Source: Sedimenticola sp. (lineage in GTDB: Bacteria > Pseudomonadota > Gammaproteobacteria > Chromatiales > Chromatiaceae). From it: 64,000 nucleotides of DNA. The first letter of the stretch is position 1; each line of letters begins with the position of its first letter. The position numbers were made by a program, and so were the translations under genes. This document shows positions 20,297-29,075 of the stretch, one piece after another. The stretch spans positions 1-64,000 of the forward strand of contig JALSQZ010000021.1 of the NCBI GenBank assembly GCA_026985055.1, written 5' to 3'. Below the pieces are notes generated by a model that searched no databases, had not been told where the DNA came from, and saw only the letters and a list, made by a program, of their open reading frames with translations.

Positions 20297-20460
20297 GGAG
20301 TCTGTCGGATTTGACCGATCGAAGCGAAAATCACTGGGGGCGAATTAAATCAGCTTATCGAATGAGGCGAATAGTCAGTCTATTTAACGAATTCGATAAG
20401 CTGATTTAATTCGCCCCCAGGGATTTGCAGCCGATCAGCGTTAAATCCGACAGGCTCCTA
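20295..20460 (+). mobile_element. MITE-like element B2 (166 bp)
   Basis: Begins TAGGAGTCTGTCGGATTT and ends with the near-complement (AAATCCGACAGGCTCCTA). It is nearly identical to B1. The interior GAATTAAATCAGCTTATCGA pairs with its complement around a 27-nt loop. It sits between C2 and the cold-shock gene terminator. Confidence 0.9.
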
Positions 20461-20465
20461 GACAC

Positions 20466-20493
20466 AAAAACGGCTCCCGAAGGAGCCGTTTTC
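20466..20493 (-). terminator. Rho-independent terminator of the cold-shock gene
   Basis: On the minus strand AAAACGGCTCC and GGAGCCGTTTTT flank a TTCG-type loop and end in a T-run. It lies about 50 bp after the cold-shock stop codon, and B2 begins immediately beyond it. Confidence 0.85.
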
Positions 20494-20541
20494 ATCGTAC
20501 CGTCGCAGTTTGGCCATCAGCCAAACTGCACCAATCTGAAA

Positions 20542-20748
20542 TCAGATGGCAACGATGTTCTCTGCCTGGGGACCTTTCTGACCCTGGGTAACAGTGAACT
20601 CGACCTTCTGACCTTCGGTCAGGGTCTTGAAGCCGGAGCCCTGAATAGCACTGAAATGTGCAAACACGTCAGGACCATTTTCCTGCTCGATGAAACCAAA
20701 GCCTTTTGCTTCGTTAAACCATTTTACGGTACCAGTAGTGGTAGACAT
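20542..20748 (-). CDS. CspA-family cold-shock protein
   Basis: A 68-residue single cold-shock domain binding single-stranded nucleic acids. RNP1 is seen as KGFGFIEQ and RNP2 as [21 protein letters not shown] is the family signature. AGGA lies 8 nt before the ATG. A GC-rich hairpin in the leader (20781-20808) and a strong terminator frame the transcript. The particular paralogue (CspA, CspE and so on) cannot be named. Confidence 0.95.
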   Translation of the reverse strand: MSTTTGTVKWFNEAKGFGFIEQENGPDVFAHFSAIQGSGFKTLTEGQKVEFTVTQGQKGPQAENIVAI

Positions 20749-20780
20749 AATCTTATCCTATGAATCAATAGTAATTTAAA

Positions 20781-20808
20781 GCCTCGCGGCCAATAGGGGC
20801 CGGAAGGC
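20781..20808 (-). promoter_or_regulatory. Leader hairpin of the cold-shock gene
   Basis: GCCT..GGCC and GGCC..AGGC arms form a short hairpin about 33-60 nt upstream of the start codon. Cold-shock mRNAs often carry structured 5' leaders; whether this one is regulatory is inference. Confidence 0.3.
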
Positions 20809-20989
20809 GGGTTTTGCTGGAAGTGTTGCGTTTACTTATGAAAAACAGAACGAGGTACCAGAAATGGACTTCGAGGGTGTTGCATAAGACGTACTTTCAA
20901 GCTGTTTCAATTATGGACGTGCCTATTGATGACGTCAATGTTTATTCGTGCTTTATTTTCACCACTGTAACAACAACGAAACAGGCCAT

Positions 20990-22150
20990 TCAGAAAATAA
21001 AACCAGGCCTGCGATACAGCCTGGCGGCGAGCAGGGCAAACAGCAGGCCGGCGAGCAGGGCGCCGGCCGAGGGCAGCAGCCATTCTCCCCAGGAAAGCGA
21101 CTCACCCCGCAGCACCTCATTGATGAGATAGTTATGCGACCACACCGGCAGCAGCAGCTGTACATCCTGCACCCGGGTTTGTAATACCATTTGCAACATG
21201 GACGGCATCAGAGCCGCCAGCACCAGCAGGCTGAGATAGGTCTGGGCCTCCTTCACGGTACGGGCGAAAGCGCCGACAAAACTCATCAGGGAGGCAAACA
21301 TGAAAGCCAGGGGCGCAAGCAGCAGCAACAGCACAGGAATGGACCACAGGCTGAATTCCAGCCCGGCCTCTCCGAGATTCACCATCCGGCTGCCCAGGGC
21401 AAAACCGGCAAGGGACAGAAGCAATACCACGAGACTGAGCAGCACATTGGCCACCAGCTTGCCCGCCATGAGTTGTTCCGGCGCCACCGGGTTGGCCATC
21501 AGCGGCTCCAGGGACTGACGCTCCCGCTCGCCGGCGGTCAAATCGGCAGCCACCACCATGGCCGCCTGCATGATGCCAATAATGAGAAGGTAGGGAAGAA
21601 GAGACAGCAAGGCCGCTCCACTGCCACCGGGGGACAGATCCTGATCATGCAGGGTCATCACCTGAACCATGGCGGGATCGACGCCACGCAGGCTCAGGCG
21701 CAAGCTGCCAATGGCGCTGGCATAGTTTTGGATGGCGTTCTCGATACGCTCACGCACAATCCGCGCCCGGGTGCGGGAATGGTCGGAGAGCAGGGTCAGC
21801 TCCGCCGGCCGCCCCTGCCGCAGACGCTCCGCAAATTGTGCCGGAATCACCAGCACGGCTTCTGCTTCCTGGGCGCGCACCGCGGCGGCGGGATCTTCCG
21901 GGGCATCCGTTACCTGGATACGGAAGGCACGCAGGTAATCGAGCATTACCGGCGCATGCGCGGCTCCTTGCACCGGCAGCTCGATGGTCTTCTCCGCTTC
22001 ATCCGCCACCATCTTCATGCTGAGCATGAGCAGCCCCATGGCCAGCACCGGGCCAAGCAGGGCGCCCAGAATCAGAATGTTGCTCATGGTACGGCGATCC
22101 CGGGACAGATCCCTGAGCTCCTTGCGCAATACCACTACCCAGGCGCTCAT
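20990..22150 (-). CDS. ABC-2 type transporter permease (NatB-like)
   Basis: A 386-residue integral membrane protein: one N-terminal TM (residues 26-46), a large extracytoplasmic segment (about 50-180), then five hydrophobic segments. The middle carries LTAGERERQSLEPLMANPV, a hallmark of the ABC-2 family just before TM2. Its start overlaps the ATPase stop by 4 bp (ATGA), so the two make one exporter. NatAB-type systems export ions or small molecules; the substrate here is not evident. Confidence 0.85.
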   Translation of the reverse strand: MSAWVVVLRKELRDLSRDRRTMSNILILGALLGPVLAMGLLMLSMKMVADEAEKTIELPVQGAAHAPVMLDYLRAFRIQVTDAPEDPAAAVRAQEAEAVLVIPAQFAERLRQGRPAELTLLSDHSRTRARIVRERIENAIQNYASAIGSLRLSLRGVDPAMVQVMTLHDQDLSPGGSGAALLSLLPYLLIIGIMQAAMVVAADLTAGERERQSLEPLMANPVAPEQLMAGKLVANVLLSLVVLLLSLAGFALGSRMVNLGEAGLEFSLWSIPVLLLLLAPLAFMFASLMSFVGAFARTVKEAQTYLSLLVLAALMPSMLQMVLQTRVQDVQLLLPVWSHNYLINEVLRGESLSWGEWLLPSAGALLAGLLFALLAARLYRRPGFIF

Positions 22151-22881
22151 GCCATGATCCCCTCGTCGGTACCGATAAGACGTACGAAGGCGTCCTCGAT
22201 ATTGTCCGCATCTGCCTGGATCATGAGTTCTTCCGGACTGCCCGTAGCGCGAATGCGTCCTTCACTGATGATGATCACCTGATCACAAAGGGCAGCCACT
22301 TCCTGCATGATATGGGTGGAAAGCAGCACTGCCTTGCCTCGCGCCCTTTGCTCACGCAGGTATTGACGCAGGGCGCGATTGCTCATGACATCCAGACCAT
22401 TGCCCGGCTCGTCCAGCACCAGGTTCTGTGGATCGCCGACAAAGGCGCGCGCAATGGCCACCTTGGCGCGCTGCCCCTGGGAAAAACCCTTGCAGGGACG
22501 CTCCAGAAACGCCCCCATGTCCAGTTCCTGCGCCAGCGTTTCGATACGACGGGCAAGCGCCGAACCGCGCAAGCCCTGCAATTCACCATAATAGGCGATA
22601 TTCTCCCGGGCGCTGAGACGCGGATACAGGCCGCGGGCATCCGGCACGACCCCCATGGCGGCCTTGGCCTGAAGAGGCTCGCGGATCGCATCCGCGCCAT
22701 CCACCTGAACCCGGCCGGCATCCGGTCGAAGCAGACCGTAGAGCATGCGCAATGTTGTCGTCTTGCCCGAACCGTTGGGGCCGAGCAATCCGGTTATGCG
22801 CCCATCGGCAATCTCGAAACTTACCCCGTCCACGGCCTTCACCGCGCCAAAATGCTTCTTCAGGTTCTCTACCCTGATCAT
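22147..22881 (-). CDS. ABC transporter ATP-binding protein (NatA-like)
   Basis: A 244-residue ATPase. Walker A is GPNGSGKTTT (residue about 34), the signature is FSQGQRAKVAIARAF, Walker B is LVLDEPGNGLD and the switch His lies in LLSTHIMQE. Partner of the overlapping ABC-2 permease. Its start overlaps the stop of the upstream peptidase-like gene (22878-22881), linking three genes in one operon. Confidence 0.9.
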   Translation of the reverse strand: MIRVENLKKHFGAVKAVDGVSFEIADGRITGLLGPNGSGKTTTLRMLYGLLRPDAGRVQVDGADAIREPLQAKAAMGVVPDARGLYPRLSARENIAYYGELQGLRGSALARRIETLAQELDMGAFLERPCKGFSQGQRAKVAIARAFVGDPQNLVLDEPGNGLDVMSNRALRQYLREQRARGKAVLLSTHIMQEVAALCDQVIIISEGRIRATGSPEELMIQADADNIEDAFVRLIGTDEGIMA

Positions 22882-24332
22882 GCGCCCGGCCCCATATTGT
22901 CGATGAAAAAGGGTAGCCGTGGGGTATTCTGCACACAGGCGGCTTTTTCTTCGTCCAGCACAAGGTGTTCGAGAAAATCGGCAATCAACTCCGGCACACA
23001 GCCCCGGGGAGAAACATTATGCCCCTGTCCGGGGATCACCAGATGCCACCCCCGGGAAAACTGTTTCAGCGCCTGTTCGCCATAGCTTGCCGGCGTCACC
23101 GGATCCAGCTCGCCGGACAAAAGCAGAGCCGGTACGGCGGATTGCAAGGGCCGGTGAATATCGGCAAAGCTCTTTCCCTTGGGCCAGGTTCGGCAAATCA
23201 GCTCTAGCTGCTGCATCATGCGTCCCAGCACCCGCCCGTCCGGAGGAGGGATTTCCTTGTAGAACGGCACATCCTCGCTGCAGACGATGGAATTGTGCAT
23301 GCCTTGCGCCATCTGCCCTTCGAGGCTGTCCGCCACCCGCAAGGCCTGGGCCATCAAAGCTTCCCGGTCACCCTGGGCCGCCTCATGAATGAGCAGGGGC
23401 AGCAGGGCGCGGGTTTCACTGGCATAGCTGAGCAGACGCACTGCCACATCCATGGCCTGACGCGACACGTCCAGCGTCAGTCTTTCCCCGGTGCGCGGTT
23501 GGCGCAGGTTCATGGAACGCGTTTCATCCAGGGGCAGCTTGAGATATTCCCGCCAGTCTTCCCGTAGCCGGGGAAAGGCCTGGTGACAGGATGCATCCGC
23601 CGCGCAGCGAAAAAAAAGTTTTTCCAGGGAGGCAGAAAGATTGGCGGCAAACTCCGGACCCAACACCAGTTCCAGGGGCAATACCCCGTCGAGAACAATG
23701 CTGCGCACCTGCCCGGGATATTCCCGCAACAGCAACTGCGCCATTCGGGTTCCATAGGACACGCCCAGGACATTGTATTGTCCGTATCCCAGCGCCTTGC
23801 GCACGAACTCGACATCCGCCACGGCCTGACGGGAAGTAAAGAAGCGCACGTCCTGGGTCAGGCCATCCAGACATTCACGAGTACGCCGTTGCAGGGCTTC
23901 ATCATCAGCAGCCAGTTCCGTCTCATCATCCGGTTTGCACAACAGCGGCGTGGACTGGCCCGTGCCGCGCTGGTCGATGAGCACCACATCCCGATGCATG
24001 AGAACCCGACGGAACAGCGGCCACATGAGCAGCGCCGAATCCACTGCGGATTGCCCCGGTCCGCCGGCAAAGAAGAACAAGGGATCGGGGCGCGGCTTTT
24101 TGCCACTGGCAGGAATCACCGCCACATGCAGCCGGATTCGTCCGGCATCTGTCCGCTCGGGATCCAGGGGAACCTGATAATCGACACAAAGAGCATTCAC
24201 AACACGGGAAATACGGGGGTGACTGAGAAAGCATTCCTCCAGCCCCGCAAGATCGGCAGCCGGAGTCACCAGGGGATACAGCAGCAGAAACAGAATTACG
24301 ACGAAAAGTTTCAAACAAGTACACTCGAACAT
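22878..24332 (-). CDS. Secreted alpha/beta hydrolase (tripeptidyl aminopeptidase-like)
   Basis: A 484-residue exported hydrolase. An N-terminal hydrophobic signal (LFVVILFLLLYPLVTPAA) precedes the fold. FFAGGPGQSAVDS resembles the oxyanion region of proline-iminopeptidase/TAP enzymes. The nucleophile elbow is GVSYGT (Ser), the acid Asp is in GELDPVTPASYG and the His is in GQGHNVSPRG. Such enzymes remove N-terminal peptides or act as proline iminopeptidases. Coupled by 4-bp overlap to the NatAB genes. The ATG lacks a clear ribosome-binding site. Confidence 0.85.
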   Translation of the reverse strand: MFECTCLKLFVVILFLLLYPLVTPAADLAGLEECFLSHPRISRVVNALCVDYQVPLDPERTDAGRIRLHVAVIPASGKKPRPDPLFFFAGGPGQSAVDSALLMWPLFRRVLMHRDVVLIDQRGTGQSTPLLCKPDDETELAADDEALQRRTRECLDGLTQDVRFFTSRQAVADVEFVRKALGYGQYNVLGVSYGTRMAQLLLREYPGQVRSIVLDGVLPLELVLGPEFAANLSASLEKLFFRCAADASCHQAFPRLREDWREYLKLPLDETRSMNLRQPRTGERLTLDVSRQAMDVAVRLLSYASETRALLPLLIHEAAQGDREALMAQALRVADSLEGQMAQGMHNSIVCSEDVPFYKEIPPPDGRVLGRMMQQLELICRTWPKGKSFADIHRPLQSAVPALLLSGELDPVTPASYGEQALKQFSRGWHLVIPGQGHNVSPRGCVPELIADFLEHLVLDEEKAACVQNTPRLPFFIDNMGPGA

Positions 24333-24394
24333 GAGCGAACGAAAACAGTACTACAGCCTCAAAGGTTTGTCAGCAAAACGCCTTGGCAGACTGC

Positions 24395-24736
24395 TCAAGG
24401 CTTGATGACCGACCTGCTCCCGGGAATATGCTTTTCACCCCATGCAACCATGGCTTTCAGCACTTTCCCAAGTTCCCTCCCCCTTCCTGTAAGCGCATAC
24501 CGGTAACGAACAGGCCTGGTCTGATACGGTTCCTTTTCTATGATTCCATATTCGAGCAGACGCTTCAGGCGATCTGCCAGAATATTGGAAGGAATCCTTT
24601 CTGGAGATTTCTGAAACTCGCTGTACGTCTGTTTGCCGGCAAACAGATCTCGCACTACAAGAAGCGTCCATTTGTCACCAACAATATCCAGGATACCTGC
24701 TACCGGGCAGGGAGAGCGTCTGAAGTTGTCACTCAT
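24395..24736 (-). CDS. HxlR-family transcriptional regulator
   Basis: A winged-helix regulator of about 113 residues. Family signatures are CPVAGILDIVGDKWTLLVVRDLF near the start and RIPSNILADRLKRLLEYGIIEKEPY in the recognition region. The conserved Cys (residue about 10 in CPVA) can be redox sensitive in this family. ATG 24736 is preferred; an in-frame ATG at 24754 adds six residues. It is divergent from the lipoprotein hydrolase and SDR genes, which it may regulate. Element A1 lies in the shared promoter region. Confidence 0.88.
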   Translation of the reverse strand: MSDNFRRSPCPVAGILDIVGDKWTLLVVRDLFAGKQTYSEFQKSPERIPSNILADRLKRLLEYGIIEKEPYQTRPVRYRYALTGRGRELGKVLKAMVAWGEKHIPGSRSVIKP

Positions 24737-24762
24737 ATTTTGCTTTGCCGCCATGAATGCAA

Positions 24763-24974
24763 GCCAGGGAACCTCTGATTAAATCATGAACTCCCATCTT
24801 GCGTCCAAAACGCCCCGCTACTGCGTGGTCTACAAGGATGCAGGTCAGGAGCGTGGCAGGTTTTTTCTCCCGCAAGAGAAAGTGCTCTGGGACATTACCT
24901 GCGATTTGCGCCTTGTATCGGAACAATTTGCATCGCAATCTGCTTCGCTCTGATTTAATCATAGGTTCCCTGGC
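24763..24974 (+). mobile_element. MITE-like element A1 (long form, about 212 bp)
   Basis: Ends GCCAGGGAACCTCTGATTAA on the left and its near-complement on the right (24 bp, one mismatch). The centre shares blocks with A2-A4 (CGATTTGCGCCTTGTATCGG) but has about 50 bp of different sequence. It occupies most of the interval between the HxlR gene and the hydrolase start. ORFs running through it encode the same EP(L/M)IKSERSR peptide seen at the other copies and are not genes. Confidence 0.85.
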
Positions 24975-25061
24975 ATACACCAATGTAACTTGCAATTAGC
25001 AAGAGACTAGCCTATGCTTTAGTAACTTTCAATATGCAAGTCGGTTGGAGATAATCACCGC

Positions 25062-26069
25062 ATGGCTACGGAAACAACAATAACTCCTGGGGCAGTATTA
25101 CTGTTGCTTGGCACACTTCTACTGCAAAGCTGCTCGACCACCGACTATGGAAGCTACTTCAGCGACTATGAAAAAAACTACAAGAAGCAGGTGGACTATC
25201 GCAATCACTCCGTGCCACGCCTTGGATTCCGGCTATACGCCCGCGAATACGGCGTGCGTGACAACCGGCCGACTTTTGTGTTGATGCATGGGTTTCCCGA
25301 CAGTCTGCATCTCTATGACCGGCTGGCGCCACTGCTTGCCGAAAACCGGCATGTGATTGCGTTCGACTTCCTGGGTTGGGGAAATTCAGACAAACCGGTC
25401 AATCACGACTATGATGTCGCCAGCCAACGGCGTGACCTGGAGGCAGTACTCACATATTTCGGGTTGAAACAACCGATACTGGTGGTACATGACGCTTCAG
25501 GGCAACCAGGGCTGGACTGGGCACTGGACAATCCGGACAGGGTTGCGGCTCTGGTGCTGTTCAACACCTATTATGGCCCCACTCCCACACTGAAAGCCCC
25601 GGAAGCCATCGCCCGCTTCTCCACTCCCGGTCTTCGCCGGGATATCTCCGTATGGATGACAAGTCATTTCGACAGTCTGTGGTTGAATGGCTACCGCAAG
25701 CAAATCGCCCGTTTCATCAGCACACCAGAACTGCGGGAAACTTTTCAAAACATCCTGGGACATCAATCCCTGGCCATCCGTCCTGCATTCTATGCCCTGA
25801 ACCGGCGACTGCCTGATGAAGTAGAAAAACGCAGGATGAAAACTGCGCATCTCGCTTCATTCCCCCGACCCGTGCGCATCATTTTTGGCAACGACGACCC
25901 CTATCTCAACGCTGGCGTAGCAAAAGAGCTGCACAAACAATTCCCCGATTCTGAACTGTTCCTGTTGAAAAATGCGGGACACTTCGTACAAATCGACAAG
26001 GCGCACAAGGTAGCCGCGCTGCTGCACGACTTCCCTCGACAATCAGGATCAAAAAATGAAACCCATTGA
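25062..26069 (+). CDS. Lipoprotein alpha/beta hydrolase, haloalkane-dehalogenase-like
   Basis: A 335-residue predicted lipoprotein (lipobox LLQSC, Cys about 24) with an alpha/beta hydrolase fold: HGFPDSLHLYDRL, FDFLGWGNSDKP, nucleophile region VVHDASGQPG, acid in FGNDDPYLN, His in NAGHFVQID. By alignment with haloalkane dehalogenases (VVHDWG) the nucleophile is Asp, not Ser. A dehalogenase or epoxide hydrolase mechanism is thus possible but the substrate is unknown. The stop overlaps the SDR gene by 14 bp. Confidence 0.8.
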   Translation: MATETTITPGAVLLLLGTLLLQSCSTTDYGSYFSDYEKNYKKQVDYRNHSVPRLGFRLYAREYGVRDNRPTFVLMHGFPDSLHLYDRLAPLLAENRHVIAFDFLGWGNSDKPVNHDYDVASQRRDLEAVLTYFGLKQPILVVHDASGQPGLDWALDNPDRVAALVLFNTYYGPTPTLKAPEAIARFSTPGLRRDISVWMTSHFDSLWLNGYRKQIARFISTPELRETFQNILGHQSLAIRPAFYALNRRLPDEVEKRRMKTAHLASFPRPVRIIFGNDDPYLNAGVAKELHKQFPDSELFLLKNAGHFVQIDKAHKVAALLHDFPRQSGSKNETH

Positions 26070-26853
26070 AAATGCATGCGTACTCATTACCGGCGGCTCC
26101 AAAGGCATCGGCCTGGCCCTGGCGAAAGAATTTGCCCGCCATGGGCATAACCTGATTCTGGTGGCCCGCGGAGAAGAAGCACTGACCGACAGCGCCACAA
26201 TGCTTCGGGAAAGCTATGGCGTCAGCGTTGAAACCATCGCCATGGACATCAGCACAGAGCACGCGCCCGAGAAACTGTTCGATACCGTTGCCCAAGCAGG
26301 ATTGATGGTGGACATTTTGGTCAACAATGCCGGAACCGGCATGACCGGCCCCTTTGCCGAGGCGGACGATCCAGGAATGAAAAACATGCTGAAACTCAAC
26401 ATCCTGACGCTCAACCGGCTCACAAGACTTTTCCTCCCGCCAATGCTGGAGAGAAGACGCGGCCGCATCTTGAATGTTGCTTCCGTAGTCGCTTACTTCT
26501 CTGGTGCACCCAATTGGGCCGCTTATGTAGCCAGCAAACACTATGTACTCGCGTTTACCAGGGGACTGGCAAGGGAACTGAGAGGCACAGGCGTAGCGGC
26601 TACAGCAGTGTCTCCCGGTACCATTGCGACCGACTTCGTGAAAACAGCGAATGCTGCCGACATGCGCGCCTATCGGTCACCCGGTGGAGCATCCGCGGAA
26701 CATACCGCCACTCTGGCTTACCGGGCAAGCCAGAAAGGGAAAACCGTGGTTATCCCCGGGATGCTCAACAAGGTACTGGCATTTCTCGGAGAACTCCCTC
26801 CGCGAGTCATTGCTTTCGAGGTATTCGCGTTTCTCTCACAAAAAGCAGAATGA
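26056..26853 (+). CDS. Short-chain dehydrogenase/reductase
   Basis: A 265-residue classical SDR. The NAD(P) motif is GGSKGIG (residue about 12), followed by NNAG and the catalytic YVASK (Tyr and Lys). The C-terminal region (SPGTIATDF) fits dehydrogenases acting on ketones or alcohols. Coupled to the upstream lipoprotein hydrolase. The two may act in sequence on one compound, with HxlR as a local regulator; this is inference. Confidence 0.9.
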   Translation: MKPIENACVLITGGSKGIGLALAKEFARHGHNLILVARGEEALTDSATMLRESYGVSVETIAMDISTEHAPEKLFDTVAQAGLMVDILVNNAGTGMTGPFAEADDPGMKNMLKLNILTLNRLTRLFLPPMLERRRGRILNVASVVAYFSGAPNWAAYVASKHYVLAFTRGLARELRGTGVAATAVSPGTIATDFVKTANAADMRAYRSPGGASAEHTATLAYRASQKGKTVVIPGMLNKVLAFLGELPPRVIAFEVFAFLSQKAE

Positions 26854-26970
26854 TGATGCCTCTTGGGAAGCGCCGGCTGATAACAGCGGTAAAGCCAGCA
26901 TACCTGCCCTGCAATGGACAAAATCCGTTATGACGATGTTTCGCAGTTACCCGACCTGAAGGCAGCCAGC

Positions 26971-27279
26971 ATGAACGATGATCAACACAGGGACGACAAA
27001 AGCTGGGGTGAGGAAATCCTCGTCGCAGGAAACGAACTGGTGGATCGGATCCGCGAACTGGTCGCGGAAGGGAACGTGCGGCGCCTCATTATCCGCAAGC
27101 CCGATGGAGAAAGCCTGTTGGAAATCCCTCTTACCGCCGGCGTGGCGGTTGGCGGTGTTGTCACCCTGGTCGCCCCGGTTCTGGCCGCCATTGGCGCCCT
27201 CGCCGCGCTGATCAAGGACTTTCGTCTGGAAGTGATCCGCACCGACACGCCGGAATCCGATGACGAAAAGCACCCCTGA
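26971..27279 (+). CDS. DUF4342-domain protein
   Basis: About 102 residues. It matches the DUF4342 pattern: EEILVAGNELVDRIRELVAEGNVRR, then LIIRKPDGESLLEIPLT and a hydrophobic GVAVGGVVTLVAPVLAAIGALAALI segment. Function unknown; the hydrophobic tail could be a membrane anchor. ATG 26971 has GAAGG upstream; 26914 is an alternative start. Convergent with the beta-helix gene (24-bp gap). Confidence 0.85.
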   Translation: MNDDQHRDDKSWGEEILVAGNELVDRIRELVAEGNVRRLIIRKPDGESLLEIPLTAGVAVGGVVTLVAPVLAAIGALAALIKDFRLEVIRTDTPESDDEKHP

Positions 27280-27303
27280 CAGCCGACCGGGTGCATCACG
27301 CCG

Positions 27304-28758
27304 TCATTCAAAACCATCCTTCAGTATCGTCTGCCTGCTGCCTGCATCTGTTATCTGCCACGGACCAAGATCGGCGGGGTCCATGCGGGACGCGCCCGTC
27401 ATATCCAGCGGTACATCACTGAGCAAATTGCCCATCTCCAGAAAAGGCGCGCTGGCAGTTGGCCTGAACCCGGTACGGGCAACCGGGCTGCTGACGGGGA
27501 AATCCTCATACCAGCCGGCATTGAATATCTGCACATGCTGATCCGTTGCAGAAGGCGTGAATTGCTCGAAATAGCCACCGGAAAAATAGTTGCCCGCGAA
27601 AGCATTGCGACCCTCGGTGGAACCGTCCTGCTGAATCAGCAGCACTCTGTCATCCGCTGTCACGATTCCACCTGATCGTGAAATGCCCAGAAAAACATTG
27701 TTCTCCACCCGGTTGCCGGTGGAATCGTTGATCAGCTGCAGCACATGATCCCAGCGGCTTTCTCCAATGAACAGGTTATGTGCGATGAGATTGTTGCTGG
27801 ACCCAAGTTTGGGATTGTCCGTTTCCTGCCAGAAACTGGTGCCATGGGCGGCATACAGACCGACAATATTGTTGCGGAACACCGAGTTTCTTAGCGAGGT
27901 GAGATTGGGACCCTGTGCCTGGCCATCATGAAAGTAGTTGTTTTCCACGAGGACGAATTCGGATACGCCCTGCCCCAGTCCGTTCCGGGCACTGCCATCG
28001 CACAGAGGATCATCGAAAGCAATACCCTCGTCCGCACAGGTACTGAGAGGATCGGCATTGATCTGAAAATCCGAATTGCTGTTGTCATACAGCTCATTGT
28101 TTCTGGCAATCATCCAGTCACTGCCGTTTGACAGATAGATGCCATGCCCGTCCCCGTTGCCCGCACCGTGAGCAATATTGTTCTCCACCACGATCCAGTC
28201 CGATCCCCCGGAAAAAATGGGGTCCTTGTATTGATCCCGGACATGGTTGTTGAGTACGGCAATACCCTTCTGATGCGCACTGGTGGAATACCCCCCTACC
28301 GCCCGCACACCATAGTTACCTCCTACCAGGGTAAAGCCATCCACGGCGACATAATCCGCGTATTCCAGATTGAAACAGGTGGCGCGACCGCTGCCGCAAC
28401 AATTGACGGTGACCCCCGGGTCAGCCTTGAGGACGATGGGCGCGTCATAGGTACCGGAAGAATCACTGTCCAGCGCCCAGCAGCCGGCATACTCTCCCGC
28501 GTGAAAACGTATCTCCTCCCCTGCCGTTACCTGGCCGAAGGCATCGCTCACGGACATGGGGTTGCCTGCAGAGCCGTCACCACTGCCATTGGGACTGACG
28601 TGGATGGTGCGTGATGGCATATAGGACGGATCGGTGTAATATCGGTTGAAACGCTCCGGCGTATCAAAAAAGCTGCCTCCCCGATGAGGCACATCCACTG
28701 CCCGGCCGACGCTGGAAAACACAAGTATTGCTATAAAAATCAGTATTTTGTACATCAT
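27304..28758 (-). CDS. Secreted right-handed parallel beta-helix protein
   Basis: A 484-residue exported protein with a signal peptide ending near VGRA. It contains repeated turns of about 20-25 residues: DYVAVDGFTLVGGNYG, KGIAVLNNHVRDQ, DWIVVENNIAH, DWMIARNNELYDN, NSVFRNNIVGLY. These are PbH1 repeats as in pectate lyase-like or polysaccharide-modifying proteins. It ends TILKDGFE, similar to a DGFE tail motif of exported proteins in related bacteria. No catalytic residues could be assigned. It is divergent from the unrecognised gene at 29076. Confidence 0.8.
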   Translation of the reverse strand: MMYKILIFIAILVFSSVGRAVDVPHRGGSFFDTPERFNRYYTDPSYMPSRTIHVSPNGSGDGSAGNPMSVSDAFGQVTAGEEIRFHAGEYAGCWALDSDSSGTYDAPIVLKADPGVTVNCCGSGRATCFNLEYADYVAVDGFTLVGGNYGVRAVGGYSTSAHQKGIAVLNNHVRDQYKDPIFSGGSDWIVVENNIAHGAGNGDGHGIYLSNGSDWMIARNNELYDNSNSDFQINADPLSTCADEGIAFDDPLCDGSARNGLGQGVSEFVLVENNYFHDGQAQGPNLTSLRNSVFRNNIVGLYAAHGTSFWQETDNPKLGSSNNLIAHNLFIGESRWDHVLQLINDSTGNRVENNVFLGISRSGGIVTADDRVLLIQQDGSTEGRNAFAGNYFSGGYFEQFTPSATDQHVQIFNAGWYEDFPVSSPVARTGFRPTASAPFLEMGNLLSDVPLDMTGASRMDPADLGPWQITDAGSRQTILKDGFE

Positions 28759-29075
28759 AATTGGTTGTTGCTGCTTGAATGCTGGGTGAAAGGCAGATGC
28801 CCTGGTCCGGCGTTGGACAGGTAAAATTCAAGTTTATTCAATCCCCTGCATGAAGATGAGGAGGGGGTCACATCGAGGCCTTTCCAGTTGTGGCGCGGTC
28901 GGGAAAACAGATGCCTGGTGCTTTCCATGTCAGGCAAGAGCCAATCAAATGGCACGGTGGCCAGGCGGATATCCGGGCGTGATTGATTCCGCCTATGAGG
29001 AAATACAAATCACCCATTACCACCACTACAGAACACTGGCTACAATCCCTGCTTTGTCGTCAGCAGGATCCACCC
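28759..29075. other. Divergent intergenic interval
   Basis: A 317-bp spacer between a minus-strand and a plus-strand gene. I see no repeat element or convincing promoter. An in-frame extension of the right-hand gene back to 28983 exists but is not favoured. Confidence 0.4.

Noticed and set aside
24729..24995. 88-codon ORF through element A1
   Set aside because: Repeat-derived; the same peptide is read from other A copies and there is no ribosome-binding site.
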